The notes: generated from the sequence alone by a model not told the origin. A DNA stretch of 23,895 bases from CAZRAL01 sp964598005 (GCA_964598005.1 CAZRAL010000042.1:1-23895), one strand, 5' to 3'; counted from the first letter of the stretch, positions 1 through 7,199 are shown. Translations and numbers: made by a program.

Positions 1-54
1 TGGCCACCGTATCAGTTTTATCTGTTGATTTGAATTTTGCAGGGACGACTAAAT

Positions 55-741
55 ATGAAAGCAGCCCAGGAAATATCCCGCTATGCCGCATTAATAGGCG
101 ATCCAACCCGGGCTGCGGTGCTAACATTGCTGCTGGATGGGCGCGCCAAGACAGCCAGTGAATTGGCAATGTGCAGCGGCGCTTCTGCACAATCATTAAG
201 CGGACACCTTGCCAAACTCTTGCATGGCGGATTGCTCTCGATGACTCCACAGGGGCGTCATCGTTATTATTCTCTGGACAACCATACGGTCGCTGAAGTT
301 ATTGAAGCGCTGGCGCTATTGTCGCCGCCATCGCTGAACACATTTCAGGTCAACGCGCCGCGCCATCTGTGTTTAGCACGGTGTTGCTATGACCATATAG
401 CAGGTCAGCTCGGTGTGGCCATTGCCGACAGTCTGCAACAGCAAGGTTGGTTAAGGATGGGGGAGCGCGAATTCGAGCTGACCGATTCAGGGGCAAAAAC
501 TTTGACGAACTTTGGACTGGAGATCAATGCCCTGCTGAAAACACGGCGCACATTTGCGCGAGTTTGCATGGACTGGACCGAACGCAGGCCTCATGTTGCA
601 GGCTCTCTCGGAGCAGCCCTGTTACGCTTGCTGCTGGACAGGCATTGGATCGAACATACCAAAATTTCCCGTATGCTGCGCATCACGCCGCAGGGCCACC
701 AAGGGCTTGCGGATCAACTCAACATATCGTTTTTTGATTAG
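55..741 (+). CDS. ArsR-type winged-helix transcriptional regulator, 228 aa
   Basis: A probable DNA-binding repressor. Residues 7-74 form an ArsR-type winged helix: the GDPTRAAVLTLLL segment (15-27), a helix-turn-helix around 33-59 with recognition helix SAQSLSGHLAKLL, and a wing with GRHRYYSL (67-74). Residues 100-228 form an extra C-terminal domain known from a group of roughly 220-residue ArsR-like proteins, carrying Cys105, Cys109, Cys110 and His113 and a second winged-helix-like end (LTDSGAKTL, RITPQG). The ATG at 55 is chosen because AGGGA at 41-45 lies 9 bases upstream; an in-frame TTG at 37 would overlap that site. It is the only plus-strand gene and converges on rpsQ. Its ligand and target are unknown; the Cys/His group might bind metal or sense redox state, but that is a guess. 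Any partner gene would lie left of the window. Confidence 0.85.
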   Translation: MKAAQEISRYAALIGDPTRAAVLTLLLDGRAKTASELAMCSGASAQSLSGHLAKLLHGGLLSMTPQGRHRYYSLDNHTVAEVIEALALLSPPSLNTFQVNAPRHLCLARCCYDHIAGQLGVAIADSLQQQGWLRMGEREFELTDSGAKTLTNFGLEINALLKTRRTFARVCMDWTERRPHVAGSLGAALLRLLLDRHWIEHTKISRMLRITPQGHQGLADQLNISFFD

Positions 742-754
742 TTAAAGAACAATT

Positions 755-782
755 AAAAAAGCCCGCTTGAGCGGGCTTTTTT
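755..782. terminator. Bidirectional intrinsic terminator between the ArsR-type gene and rpsQ
   Basis: A perfect inverted repeat: AAAAAAGCCCGC, loop TTGA, GCGGGCTTTTTT. It has a 6-bp GC stem flanked by A6 and T6, so it gives a U tract in both directions. It lies 13 bases after the regulator stop and 20 bases after the rpsQ stop, and should end transcription of both converging units. It marks the end of the S10 cluster. Confidence 0.93.
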
Positions 783-802
783 ATAACCGGGAAACGAGGA
801 AC

Positions 803-1078
803 TTATTCTTCGCGCGCTTTTTCAAGCAACTTGGCAACCTTCCAGCTCTTGGTCTTTGAAACGGGGCGGGTTTCTTCTATCAGTACCGTATCGCCCATTT
901 TAAATTCGTTGTTTTCGCTATGCGCATGATATTTTTTGGAGCGGCGCACCACCTTGCCCAATACCGGATGCATGACGCTGCGCTCGACGAGAACGGTGAC
1001 AGTCTTGTTCATCTTGTCGCTTACGACTTTTCCGGTCAGGGTACGCTTTAGTTTATGTTCGGTCGCGGTCTGTATCAT
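803..1078 (-). CDS. rpsQ: 30S ribosomal protein S17, 91 aa
   Basis: S17 is a primary 16S rRNA-binding protein of the small subunit (OB fold). The sequence contains the family core LTGKVVSDKMNKTVTVLVER (residues about 14-33), the HPVLGKVVRRSKKYHAH strand and the MGDTVLIEETRPVSKTKSW motif. It is about seven residues longer than the E. coli protein, mostly at the ends. The ATG overlaps the rpmC stop as ATGA, so coupled translation is likely. It is the last gene of the cluster: a terminator follows 20 bases later instead of rplN, which usually comes next in related bacteria. Confidence 0.97.
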   Translation of the reverse strand: MIQTATEHKLKRTLTGKVVSDKMNKTVTVLVERSVMHPVLGKVVRRSKKYHAHSENNEFKMGDTVLIEETRPVSKTKSWKVAKLLEKAREE

Positions 1079-1272
1079 GATGCAGCCCTTGTTTTCTCAT
1101 TCATAATAGTTTTCACTTGCGCGACTTCGCGTTTCAGGCGTGCCACTTCGCTGGTTTTGCTAATCTGCTGGGTAGCAAGTTGCATACGCAAGGAAAATTG
1201 CGCTCGGCGCAATGCCAGCAATTCCTTGTTCAACTCTTCGGGGGACTTGGCCCGCATTTCTTTCAGGTTCAT
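1075..1272 (-). CDS. rpmC: 50S ribosomal protein L29, 65 aa
   Basis: L29 is a small two-helix protein near the peptide exit tunnel, next to L23 and the signal recognition particle/trigger factor docking site. Seen here: the N-terminal MNLKEMRAKSPEEL helix, the LRRAQFSLRMQLATQQ segment typical of the family, and a basic C-terminal helix (VARLKREVAQVKTIMNEK). Length is close to the usual 63-65 residues. It starts 14 bases after rplP ends, and its TGA overlaps the rpsQ ATG. Confidence 0.96.
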   Translation of the reverse strand: MNLKEMRAKSPEELNKELLALRRAQFSLRMQLATQQISKTSEVARLKREVAQVKTIMNEKTRAAS

Positions 1273-1286
1273 TATCGTCTCCCAGA

Positions 1287-1700
1287 TTAGCCAAGCAGGC
1301 GCTGTACAAATGTGGTTTTAATCGGCAGTTTGGCCGCAGCCAGCAAAAACGCTTCGCGTGCCAAGGCTTCGTCCACACCATCCATCTCGTAAAGTACTTT
1401 GCCCGGTTGAATTTCAGCCACAAAGTATTCGGGTGAACCCTTACCGTTACCCATGCGGACTTCGGCAGGTTTTTTGGAAATTGGCTTATCCGGGAAAATA
1501 CGAATCCACACACGGCCACCACGTTTGATGTGACGCGTCATGGCCCGGCGAGCCGCCTCGATTTGCCGCGCCGTAATACGCCCGCGACCGATGGCTTTCA
1601 AGCCAAATTCTCCGAAGGAGACTTTGGCACCGGCTGTCGCAACGCCTTTGTTGCGGCCTTTTTGTTCCTTGCGGTATTTTCTTCTAGCTGGCTGTAGCAT
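1287..1700 (-). CDS. rplP: 50S ribosomal protein L16, 137 aa
   Basis: L16 helps organise the A-site tRNA region and central protuberance of the large subunit. The start MLQPARRKYRKEQKGRN, the FGEFGLKAIGRGRITARQIEAAR block and the RIFPDKPISKKPAEVRMGNGKG block are all highly conserved L16 signatures; length matches the family (136-138). The first 17 bases overlap the end of rpsC in another frame, so translation is probably coupled to rpsC. The Arg within the RMGNGKG segment corresponds to the E. coli Arg81 region hydroxylated by RoxA/YcfD; whether that happens here cannot be seen. Confidence 0.97.
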   Translation of the reverse strand: MLQPARRKYRKEQKGRNKGVATAGAKVSFGEFGLKAIGRGRITARQIEAARRAMTRHIKRGGRVWIRIFPDKPISKKPAEVRMGNGKGSPEYFVAEIQPGKVLYEMDGVDEALAREAFLLAAAKLPIKTTFVQRLLG

Positions 1701-2400
1701 GTTTTACTCCTGGTTTTCTGGCCGGTTTACGTTCGGCCTGTTCAGCAGGTGCGGCAACAGGCTGTTCGCCCTTACCCAGCACTTCGCCTTTAAATACCAA
1801 TACCGTGACTCCGATGACTCCATAGGTGGTACGCGCTTCCGAAAAGCCAAAGTCGATATCGGCACGCAGCGTATGCAGCGGCACGCGACCTTCGCGATAC
1901 CATTCCGTACGGGCAATTTCCGCGCCATTCAAGCGGCCCGACGAGGTGATCTTGATGCCTTGCGCACCCAGGCGCATGGCGTTTTGCATGGCACGTTTCA
2001 TGGCACGACGGAACATGACGCGCTTTTCAAGCTGACCGGTAATATTATCGGCGATCAATTGCGCATCGGTTTCCGGCTTGCGGACTTCTTCAATATTTAC
2101 ATGAACCGGGACGCCCATCAATTTGGTTAATTGCGCGCGCAAGGTTTCGATATCCTCGCCTTTTTTACCGATGACGACACCAGGACGCGAGGAAAAAATG
2201 GTTATTTTGGCATTGCGAGACGGACGCTCGATGACGATTTTGCTTACGGAAGCATGCGCCAACTTCTTTTTCAGGTAAGTGCGGACTTTGATGTCTTCAT
2301 TCAACATGCCTGGAAAATTTTTGCTGTTGGCATACCACTTGGACGACCAGTTTTTCAGTACGGCCAGGCGAAAGCCTATCGGATGTATTTTTTGTCCCAT
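1684..2400 (-). CDS. rpsC: 30S ribosomal protein S3, 238 aa
   Basis: S3 forms part of the mRNA entry channel and helicase site of the small subunit. It begins MGQKIHPIGFRLAVLKNWSS, as usual. A KH-type RNA-binding domain covers roughly residues 39-107 with the GVVIGKKGEDIETLR loop (74-88). The C-terminal S3 domain has EWYREGRVPLHTLRADIDFG, another hallmark. The tail (about 212-238) is Ala/Pro/Lys-rich and variable, which explains a length slightly above the 233 residues of E. coli. It lies 9 bases after rplV and overlaps rplP by 17 bases. Confidence 0.97.
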   Translation of the reverse strand: MGQKIHPIGFRLAVLKNWSSKWYANSKNFPGMLNEDIKVRTYLKKKLAHASVSKIVIERPSRNAKITIFSSRPGVVIGKKGEDIETLRAQLTKLMGVPVHVNIEEVRKPETDAQLIADNITGQLEKRVMFRRAMKRAMQNAMRLGAQGIKITSSGRLNGAEIARTEWYREGRVPLHTLRADIDFGFSEARTTYGVIGVTVLVFKGEVLGKGEQPVAAPAEQAERKPARKPGVKHATAS

Positions 2401-2409
2401 CGTGACTCC

Positions 2410-2745
2410 TTATTTCCCGTCGCCGACGGTTAAAAAAACATGGCAGGTCGGCTTGACAATGCGATTGCCGCGGCCTTTGGCTCGCGCAGTAAACCGCTTT
2501 AAAACCGGCCCCTTTTCGACCATGATGGTCGAAACTTTCAATTCGTCGATATCCGCTGCATTATTGTGCTCGGCATTGGCAATGGCCGATTCGAGCACCT
2601 TCTTGATAATGTCCGCGCCTTTTTTCGGGCTGAAGGCCAGAATATTGAGCGCCTGATCCACCTTCAAACCGCGAATTTGATCAGCAACAAGCCGACCCTT
2701 TTGTGCAGATAGTCGCACACCGTATAAATTAGCTGAAACTTGCAT
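2410..2745 (-). CDS. rplV: 50S ribosomal protein L22, 111 aa
   Basis: L22 lines the nascent peptide exit tunnel through a long beta hairpin. The conserved helix block VRLSAQKGRLVADQIRGLKV and VLESAIANAEHNN are present. The hairpin segment VEKGPVLKRFTARAKGRGNR (about 76-95) is intact, without the deletions known from macrolide-resistant strains. Length is as expected (110 in E. coli). It sits 9 bases after rpsS and 9 bases before rpsC, inside the S10 cluster. Confidence 0.97.
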   Translation of the reverse strand: MQVSANLYGVRLSAQKGRLVADQIRGLKVDQALNILAFSPKKGADIIKKVLESAIANAEHNNAADIDELKVSTIMVEKGPVLKRFTARAKGRGNRIVKPTCHVFLTVGDGK

Positions 2746-2754
2746 GCCGACTCC

Positions 2755-3042
2755 TTATTTCTTGGCAGGTGCCGAAACCTTCTTGTCGGCTGGATGGCCT
2801 TTGAAGGTACGGGTCAGGGCAAATTCACCCAATTTGTGACCAACCATGTTTTCGCTGATATAGACGGGAATATGCTGCTTGCCGTTATGTATCGCAATCG
2901 TCAGCCCCACAAAATCCGGCAGGATAGTGGAACGGCGTGACCAGGTCTTGATCGGACGTTTGTCTTTGGTGGCAGCCGCAGCTTCCACTTTTTTAAGAAG
3001 ATGGCCGTCGCAGAACGGGCCTTTTTTAATGGAACGTGTCAT
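2755..3042 (-). CDS. rpsS: 30S ribosomal protein S19, 95 aa
   Basis: S19 pairs with S13 in the head of the small subunit near the A-site tRNA and forms intersubunit bridges. The protein opens MTRSIKKGPFCDGHLLKKV and contains KTWSRRSTILPDFVGLTIAI, the HNGKQHIPVYISENMVGHKL block and the EFALTRTFKGH block, all standard. It has a few extra C-terminal residues (DKKVSAPAKK) compared with the 91-92 usual residues, as in other Betaproteobacteria. It follows rplB by 15 bases. Confidence 0.97.
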   Translation of the reverse strand: MTRSIKKGPFCDGHLLKKVEAAAATKDKRPIKTWSRRSTILPDFVGLTIAIHNGKQHIPVYISENMVGHKLGEFALTRTFKGHPADKKVSAPAKK

Positions 3043-3057
3043 TTAGATGGGCCTCGC

Positions 3058-3882
3058 TTATTTGGCTTTGTGCCGACTACGCACAATCATTCCCTGTGTG
3101 CGCTTGTTGGTACGGGTTTTTTTACCTTTGGCAGGCTGACCCCACGGAGAACGGGGATGTCCGCCCCCATTCGAACGCCCGCCATGCGGATGATCGACCG
3201 GGTTCATACAAATACCGCGAACAGTCGGACGCCAGCCCCGCCAGCGATTGGCACCGGCCTTGCCGATGACGCGTAAACTGTGCTCGCCGTTGCCGACTTC
3301 ACCGATGGTGGCGCGACAATCGACATGGACCTTGCGGATTTCACCCGAGCGCAAACGCAATTGTGCGTAGGTTCCTTCACGCGCCAGTAACTGTACGGAG
3401 CTGCCCGCAGAACGCGCCAGTTGCGCGCCTTTCCCCGGTAACATTTCAATGCAATGAATGGTTGAACCTACCGGAATATTGCGCAATGGCAGTGTATTGC
3501 CGATTTTGATCGGCGCTTCCACGCCTGAGATCAACTGCATTCCTGCCGATACGCCTTTTGGGGCAATGATGTAGCGGCGCTCGCCATCTGCATAGCACAG
3601 CAGGGCAATATTTGCGCTGCGGTTCGGGTCGTATTCAAGCCGCTCGACTTTGGCTGGAATACTATCCTTGTCGTTGCGCTTGAAATCGATAAGACGATAA
3701 TGCTGTTTATGGCCTCCGCCCTGATGGCGGGTGGTGATATGACCATGGCTATTGCGGCCTGCATGTTTATGCTGAGGTTCCAGCAAACTCCACACGGGGT
3801 CACCCTTGTGCAATTCTTTATTGACCACCTTGATCATGCTGCGGCGACCAGGAGAAGTGGGTTTGGTTTTGACGAGTGCCAT
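3058..3882 (-). CDS. rplB: 50S ribosomal protein L2, 274 aa
   Basis: L2 is essential for subunit joining and peptidyl transferase activity. The start at 3882 (MALVKTKPTSPGRRS) is chosen over an in-frame upstream extension of 16 residues because it matches the family start, gives 274 residues (usual 273-276), has a GAAGGGG ribosome binding site, and its ATG overlaps the rplW stop as TAATG. The OB-fold part covers about 30-120, the SH3-like part about 125-200, and the functionally critical loop MNPVDHPHGG with His231 and His233 is intact. The basic C-terminal tail inserts into 23S rRNA. Confidence 0.97.
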   Translation of the reverse strand: MALVKTKPTSPGRRSMIKVVNKELHKGDPVWSLLEPQHKHAGRNSHGHITTRHQGGGHKQHYRLIDFKRNDKDSIPAKVERLEYDPNRSANIALLCYADGERRYIIAPKGVSAGMQLISGVEAPIKIGNTLPLRNIPVGSTIHCIEMLPGKGAQLARSAGSSVQLLAREGTYAQLRLRSGEIRKVHVDCRATIGEVGNGEHSLRVIGKAGANRWRGWRPTVRGICMNPVDHPHGGRSNGGGHPRSPWGQPAKGKKTRTNKRTQGMIVRSRHKAK

Positions 3883-4190
3883 TATGCAACCCCTTCGGCA
3901 AAGTTGATATCGCCTTCGCCCTTCAGGCACACATAGGCTTTTTTGATGTTATTGCGGCGGCCTACAAAGCGTCCATGACGTTTTTCTTTGCCTTTTTGGT
4001 TAACGATATTGACGCTTTCCACTTCAACTTTCTGTGCCTTGAACAGCAATTCGATAGCGGCTTTAATTTCGGCTTTGGTGGCACTTTTCAAAACCTCAAA
4101 AACAACTTGTTTTTGCTTATCGGCAACCATGGTTGCCTTTTCAGAGATGACAGGTCGCAAAACAACCGTCATAAGATGTTCAGCATTCAT
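3882..4190 (-). CDS. rplW: 50S ribosomal protein L23, 102 aa
   Basis: L23 sits at the exit of the peptide tunnel and is the main docking site for trigger factor and the signal recognition particle. The motif VLRPVISEKATMVAD (residues 10-24), the VFEVLKSATKAEIKAAIELLF segment and the KKRHGRF-like basic loop (here KEKRHGRFVGRRNNIKKAYV) fit the family. Length is normal (about 100). Its ATG overlaps the rplD stop as ATGA, and its TAA overlaps the rplB ATG as TAATG. A second in-frame ATG six codons downstream is an alternative start. Confidence 0.96.
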   Translation of the reverse strand: MNAEHLMTVVLRPVISEKATMVADKQKQVVFEVLKSATKAEIKAAIELLFKAQKVEVESVNIVNQKGKEKRHGRFVGRRNNIKKAYVCLKGEGDINFAEGVA

Positions 4191-4807
4191 GCCAGCACCT
4201 CTTCAAATTGCTTGACCGCGCCTTTGGTTAAAACCACTTTGGGAAAACGAATCAAGTTAACCGGATCGGCATGCTGGGCTTCAAGCACGAGCACACCGGG
4301 AATATTGCGCGAAGAAAGATACAGATTGTCATCGAGATTATCGGTAATGATGAGTACCTGCTCCAATCCCATCTCCTTCAGCTTGATCGCCAACATCTTG
4401 GTTTTGGGAGAAGTGAGCGCAAAATCTTCGACAACATTCAACCGCTCTTCACGAACAAGCTGGGAAAGTATGGCTGCGATACCCGCACGAAACATTTTTT
4501 TGTTCAGCTTTTGGGTAAAGTTTTCGTCAGGGGAATTGGGGAAAATCTTCCCGCCGCCGCGCCACAATGGCGAAGAGGCCATACCGGCACGCGCCTGCCC
4601 TGTACCTTTTTGACGCCAGGGTTTTCTGGTGGATTTCTGCACATCGCTACGGCCTTTTTGGGCCCGATTGCCCGAACGCGCATTGGCTTGATAAGCAGTA
4701 ATAACCTGATGAACCAACGCCTCGTTATAGTCGCGCCCGAACAATTCTTGCGAAGCAGCCACTGTACCGCTCTGGGCACCTTTTTCATTAATCAGCTTGA
4801 GGTCCAT
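4187..4807 (-). CDS. rplD: 50S ribosomal protein L4, 206 aa
   Basis: L4 lines the exit tunnel and in E. coli also represses its own S10 operon. The globular domain starts with MDLKLINEKG; the long tunnel loop holds VQKSTRKPWRQKGTGQARAG followed by SPLWRGGGKIFP (about 57-90), which is the signature and looks unaltered. The C-terminal part has KTKMLAIKLKEMGLEQVLIITD. Length is standard. The ATG overlaps the rplC stop as TAATG and its own stop overlaps the rplW ATG as ATGA. Whether this L4 regulates its operon is open; the classical leader upstream of rpsJ is not recognisable because rpsJ directly follows tufA. Confidence 0.97.
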   Translation of the reverse strand: MDLKLINEKGAQSGTVAASQELFGRDYNEALVHQVITAYQANARSGNRAQKGRSDVQKSTRKPWRQKGTGQARAGMASSPLWRGGGKIFPNSPDENFTQKLNKKMFRAGIAAILSQLVREERLNVVEDFALTSPKTKMLAIKLKEMGLEQVLIITDNLDDNLYLSSRNIPGVLVLEAQHADPVNLIRFPKVVLTKGAVKQFEEVLA

Positions 4808-5478
4808 TATTTCGCTCCCTTGGCCGCAGCTGCTATCGCCGGCGATTTAACGGCGGGGCGAATTACCACGTTTCCATTTTTGGCGCCGGGAATGGAACCT
4901 TTGATCAGCAGCAATTGACGGGCGGTATCAACGCGCACCACTTCCAACAGAGGAATCGTACGCTGTACATCGCCTAAGTGCCCCGCCATCCGCTTACCCG
5001 GAAACACACGCCCCGGATCTTGGGCCATACCGATTGAGCCCGGCACATTGTGCGACTTGGAGTTACCGTGCGATGCGCGATTGGATGAAAAATGGTGGCG
5101 CTTGATAACGCCGGAGAAGCCTTTACCTTGTGTGGTACCGGTAACGTCTACTTTTTGTCCAACCGAGAAAATTTCCACGGACACAGGATTGCCCACCTTG
5201 AACTCACCAAGAGCGTCGGGCTTAACGGTAAATTCCTTGAGTACTGATCCGGCTTCTACACCAGCCTTGGCATAGTGGCCAGCCTGCGCTTTGGCAACGC
5301 GGCTGGCACGCCGCACACCGTATGCCACTTGTACAGCAGCATAACCATCGGTATCAGCGGTTTTAATTTGGGTAATTCTATTATTCGACACGTCGATAAC
5401 AGTGACAGGCACAGAAGTGCCATCATCTGTAAAAATGCGCGTCATCCCGACCTTGCGGCCGACGAGACCCAGGCTCAT
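4807..5478 (-). CDS. rplC: 50S ribosomal protein L3, 223 aa
   Basis: L3 nucleates large subunit assembly, and its central extension reaches the peptidyl transferase centre. It starts MSLGLVGRKVGMTRIFTDDG, contains VTGTTQGKGFSGVIKRHHFS and the extension loop NVPGSIGMAQDPGRVFPGKR (about 144-163) with MAGHLG after it. The loop variant is the one I know from Betaproteobacteria. Length is slightly above the 209 of E. coli, from a longer Ala/Lys-rich C-terminus. The ribosome binding site GAAAGGAAG lies just upstream of the ATG. A 139-base spacer separates it from rpsJ, the longest gap inside the S10 set. Confidence 0.96.
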   Translation of the reverse strand: MSLGLVGRKVGMTRIFTDDGTSVPVTVIDVSNNRITQIKTADTDGYAAVQVAYGVRRASRVAKAQAGHYAKAGVEAGSVLKEFTVKPDALGEFKVGNPVSVEIFSVGQKVDVTGTTQGKGFSGVIKRHHFSSNRASHGNSKSHNVPGSIGMAQDPGRVFPGKRMAGHLGDVQRTIPLLEVVRVDTARQLLLIKGSIPGAKNGNVVIRPAVKSPAIAAAAKGAK

Positions 5479-5499
5479 CTTCGCTTCCTTTCTAATTGG

Positions 5500-5521
5500 C
5501 TTCAGGTCGTTTTACCTGAAG
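5500..5521 (-). promoter_or_regulatory. Hairpin in the rplC leader
   Basis: A perfect 8-bp inverted repeat, CTTCAGGT and ACCTGAAG, with a 6-base loop, ends 21 bases before the rplC ATG. There is no U tract, so it is not a terminator. It could influence rplC translation or be a protein-binding or processing site. No function can be read from sequence alone. Confidence 0.4.
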
Positions 5522-5584
5522 TGTCGACTGCAATTGGCCGACGATTCAAATTTTAACAATACAAATTCAACTACAAGGGCGCAT

Positions 5585-5613
5585 ATTTTACACGCCGATT
5601 GCCATTTCTTCAA
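5585..5613 (-). promoter_or_regulatory. Candidate internal sigma70 promoter for rplC onward
   Basis: On the minus strand TTGAAG (5613-5608) is followed after exactly 17 bases by TAAAAT (5590-5585). These match the sigma70 consensus at 4 of 6 and 5 of 6 positions. It starts 4 bases after the rpsJ stop and would give a leader of about 100 bases before rplC. It is a motif match only. Confidence 0.4.
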
Positions 5614-5617
5614 CTAT

Positions 5618-5941
5618 TTACAATTTGATTTCGACGTCCACACCAGCCGGCAAATCCAGTTTCATCAACGCATCCACTGTTTTCTCGGTCGGATCGATAA
5701 TATCCATCAATCGTAAATGAGTACGAATCTCGAACTGATCGCGGGAAGTCTTGTTAACGTGAGGAGAGCGTAATACGTCAAAACGCTCGATCCGGGTCGG
5801 CAAAGGCACCGGGCCCTTGACCACGGCGCCAGTACGTTTCGCGGTTTCGACGATCTCAAGGGCAGACTGATCGATTAAACGATAATCGAATGCCTTGAGG
5901 CGAATACGAATTTTCTGTTTAGCGGGCTGAGCGGTTGCCAT
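5618..5941 (-). CDS. rpsJ: 30S ribosomal protein S10 (NusE), 107 aa
   Basis: S10 is a head protein of the small subunit and, as NusE, the partner of NusB and NusG in antitermination and transcription-translation coupling. Conserved blocks: KIRIRLKAFDYRLIDQSALEI, GAVVKGPVPLPTRIERFDVLRSPHVNK (split here for length: GPVPLPTRIE plus SPHVNKTSRDQFEIRTH) and DLPAGVDVEIKL. The N-terminus MATAQPAKQ is about four residues longer than the usual 103. An AAGGA site lies shortly before the ATG. It follows tufA by 67 bases without a visible terminator, so str and S10 genes are probably co-transcribed. Confidence 0.97.
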   Translation of the reverse strand: MATAQPAKQKIRIRLKAFDYRLIDQSALEIVETAKRTGAVVKGPVPLPTRIERFDVLRSPHVNKTSRDQFEIRTHLRLMDIIDPTEKTVDALMKLDLPAGVDVEIKL

Positions 5942-6008
5942 TTCTATTCCTTTTGGGTGATTTGAGCATTCCTAAGTACAGGATGCATCAATAAGCACAC
6001 TTATAAAC

Positions 6009-7199
6009 TTACTCAATAATTTTGGAGACGACACCTGCACCGACGGTACGACCACCCTCGCGAATGGCGAACCGCAAGCCATCTTCCATCGCGATCGGCG
6101 CAATCAAGGTGACGTTGATTTTGACGTTGTCTCCCGGCATGACCATTTCCGTCCCCGCCGGCAGCTGCAACGCTCCCGTCACATCAGTCGTCCGGAAGTA
6201 GAATTGCGGCCGGTAGCCATTGAAGAATGGGGTGTGACGCCCGCCCTCTTCTTTGCTTAGAACGTAGATTTCAGCCTCAAATTTGGTGTGCGGGGTGATG
6301 CTTCCCGGTTTGGCCAGCACTTGCCCACGCTCGACTTCTTCACGCTTGGTACCACGCAGGAGGATGCCGACGTTGTCGCCCGCCTGCCCTTGATCCAGCA
6401 GTTTGCGGAACATTTCTACGCCGGTACAGATGGTTTTCAGGGTCGGTTTCAAGCCTATGATTTCGATTTCTTCGCCCACTTTGACGATGCCCCGCTCGAT
6501 CCGCCCAGTCACGACGGTGCCACGGCCCGAGATGGAGAAGACGTCTTCAACCGGCATGAGGAAGGCGCCGTCCAGCGCGCGCTTCGGTTCCGGGATGTAG
6601 CTGTCCAAGGCTTCAGCCAGTTTCATGATGGCACCTTCGCCCAGGTCTCCGGTGTCGCCTTCCATGGCTTTCAAGGCGCTGCCTTTGATGATGGGGATGT
6701 CGTCCCCAGGAAATTCGTATTTGGAGAGGAGTTCGCGTACTTCCATTTCAACCAGTTCCAGGAGTTCTGCGTCGTCCACCATGTCGCATTTGTTGAGGAA
6801 TACGACGATGTAGGGTACGCCGACCTGGCGCGCCAGGAGGATGTGTTCGCGGGTCTGCGGCATGGGGCCGTCGGCTGCGGAACAGACGAGGATGGCGCCG
6901 TCCATTTGCGCTGCTCCCGTGATCATGTTTTTGACGTAGTCAGCATGACCCGGGCAGTCTACGTGGGCGTAGTGGCGGTTGGCCGTTTCGTATTCGACGT
7001 GCGCGGTGTTGATGGTGATGCCGCGTGCTTTTTCTTCCGGCGCCGCGTCGATCTGGTCGTAGGCTTTCGCTTCTCCACCAAATTTTTTCGATAGTACGGT
7101 GGTGATCGCCGCCGTCAGTGTCGTTTTGCCGTGATCAACGTGCCCAATCGTCCCCACGTTTACGTGCGGTTTCGTCCTCTCAAATTTACCCTTTGCCAT
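6009..7199 (-). CDS. tufA: Elongation factor Tu, 396 aa (complete copy)
   Basis: EF-Tu carries aminoacyl-tRNA to the ribosomal A site as a GTPase. Domain 1 shows all nucleotide-binding motifs: GHVDHGKT (19-26), the switch I stretch ending RGITINTAH (59-67), DCPGH (81-85), NKCD (136-139) and SAL (174-176). Domains 2 and 3 follow (about 210-396) and end VVSKIIE. The start ATG has GAGGA about 7 bases upstream. It lies 65 bases after fusA. Over the stretch available for comparison it encodes the same protein as the second copy at the right edge, with all nucleotide differences in third codon positions; see the findings. Confidence 0.99.
   Translation of the reverse strand: MAKGKFERTKPHVNVGTIGHVDHGKTTLTAAITTVLSKKFGGEAKAYDQIDAAPEEKARGITINTAHVEYETANRHYAHVDCPGHADYVKNMITGAAQMDGAILVCSAADGPMPQTREHILLARQVGVPYIVVFLNKCDMVDDAELLELVEMEVRELLSKYEFPGDDIPIIKGSALKAMEGDTGDLGEGAIMKLAEALDSYIPEPKRALDGAFLMPVEDVFSISGRGTVVTGRIERGIVKVGEEIEIIGLKPTLKTICTGVEMFRKLLDQGQAGDNVGILLRGTKREEVERGQVLAKPGSITPHTKFEAEIYVLSKEEGGRHTPFFNGYRPQFYFRTTDVTGALQLPAGTEMVMPGDNVKINVTLIAPIAMEDGLRFAIREGGRTVGAGVVSKIIE

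Noticed and set aside
3883..3930. A 16-residue N-terminal extension of L2
   Set aside because: It overlaps rplW, does not resemble L2, and the TAATG start at 3882 gives the normal length.
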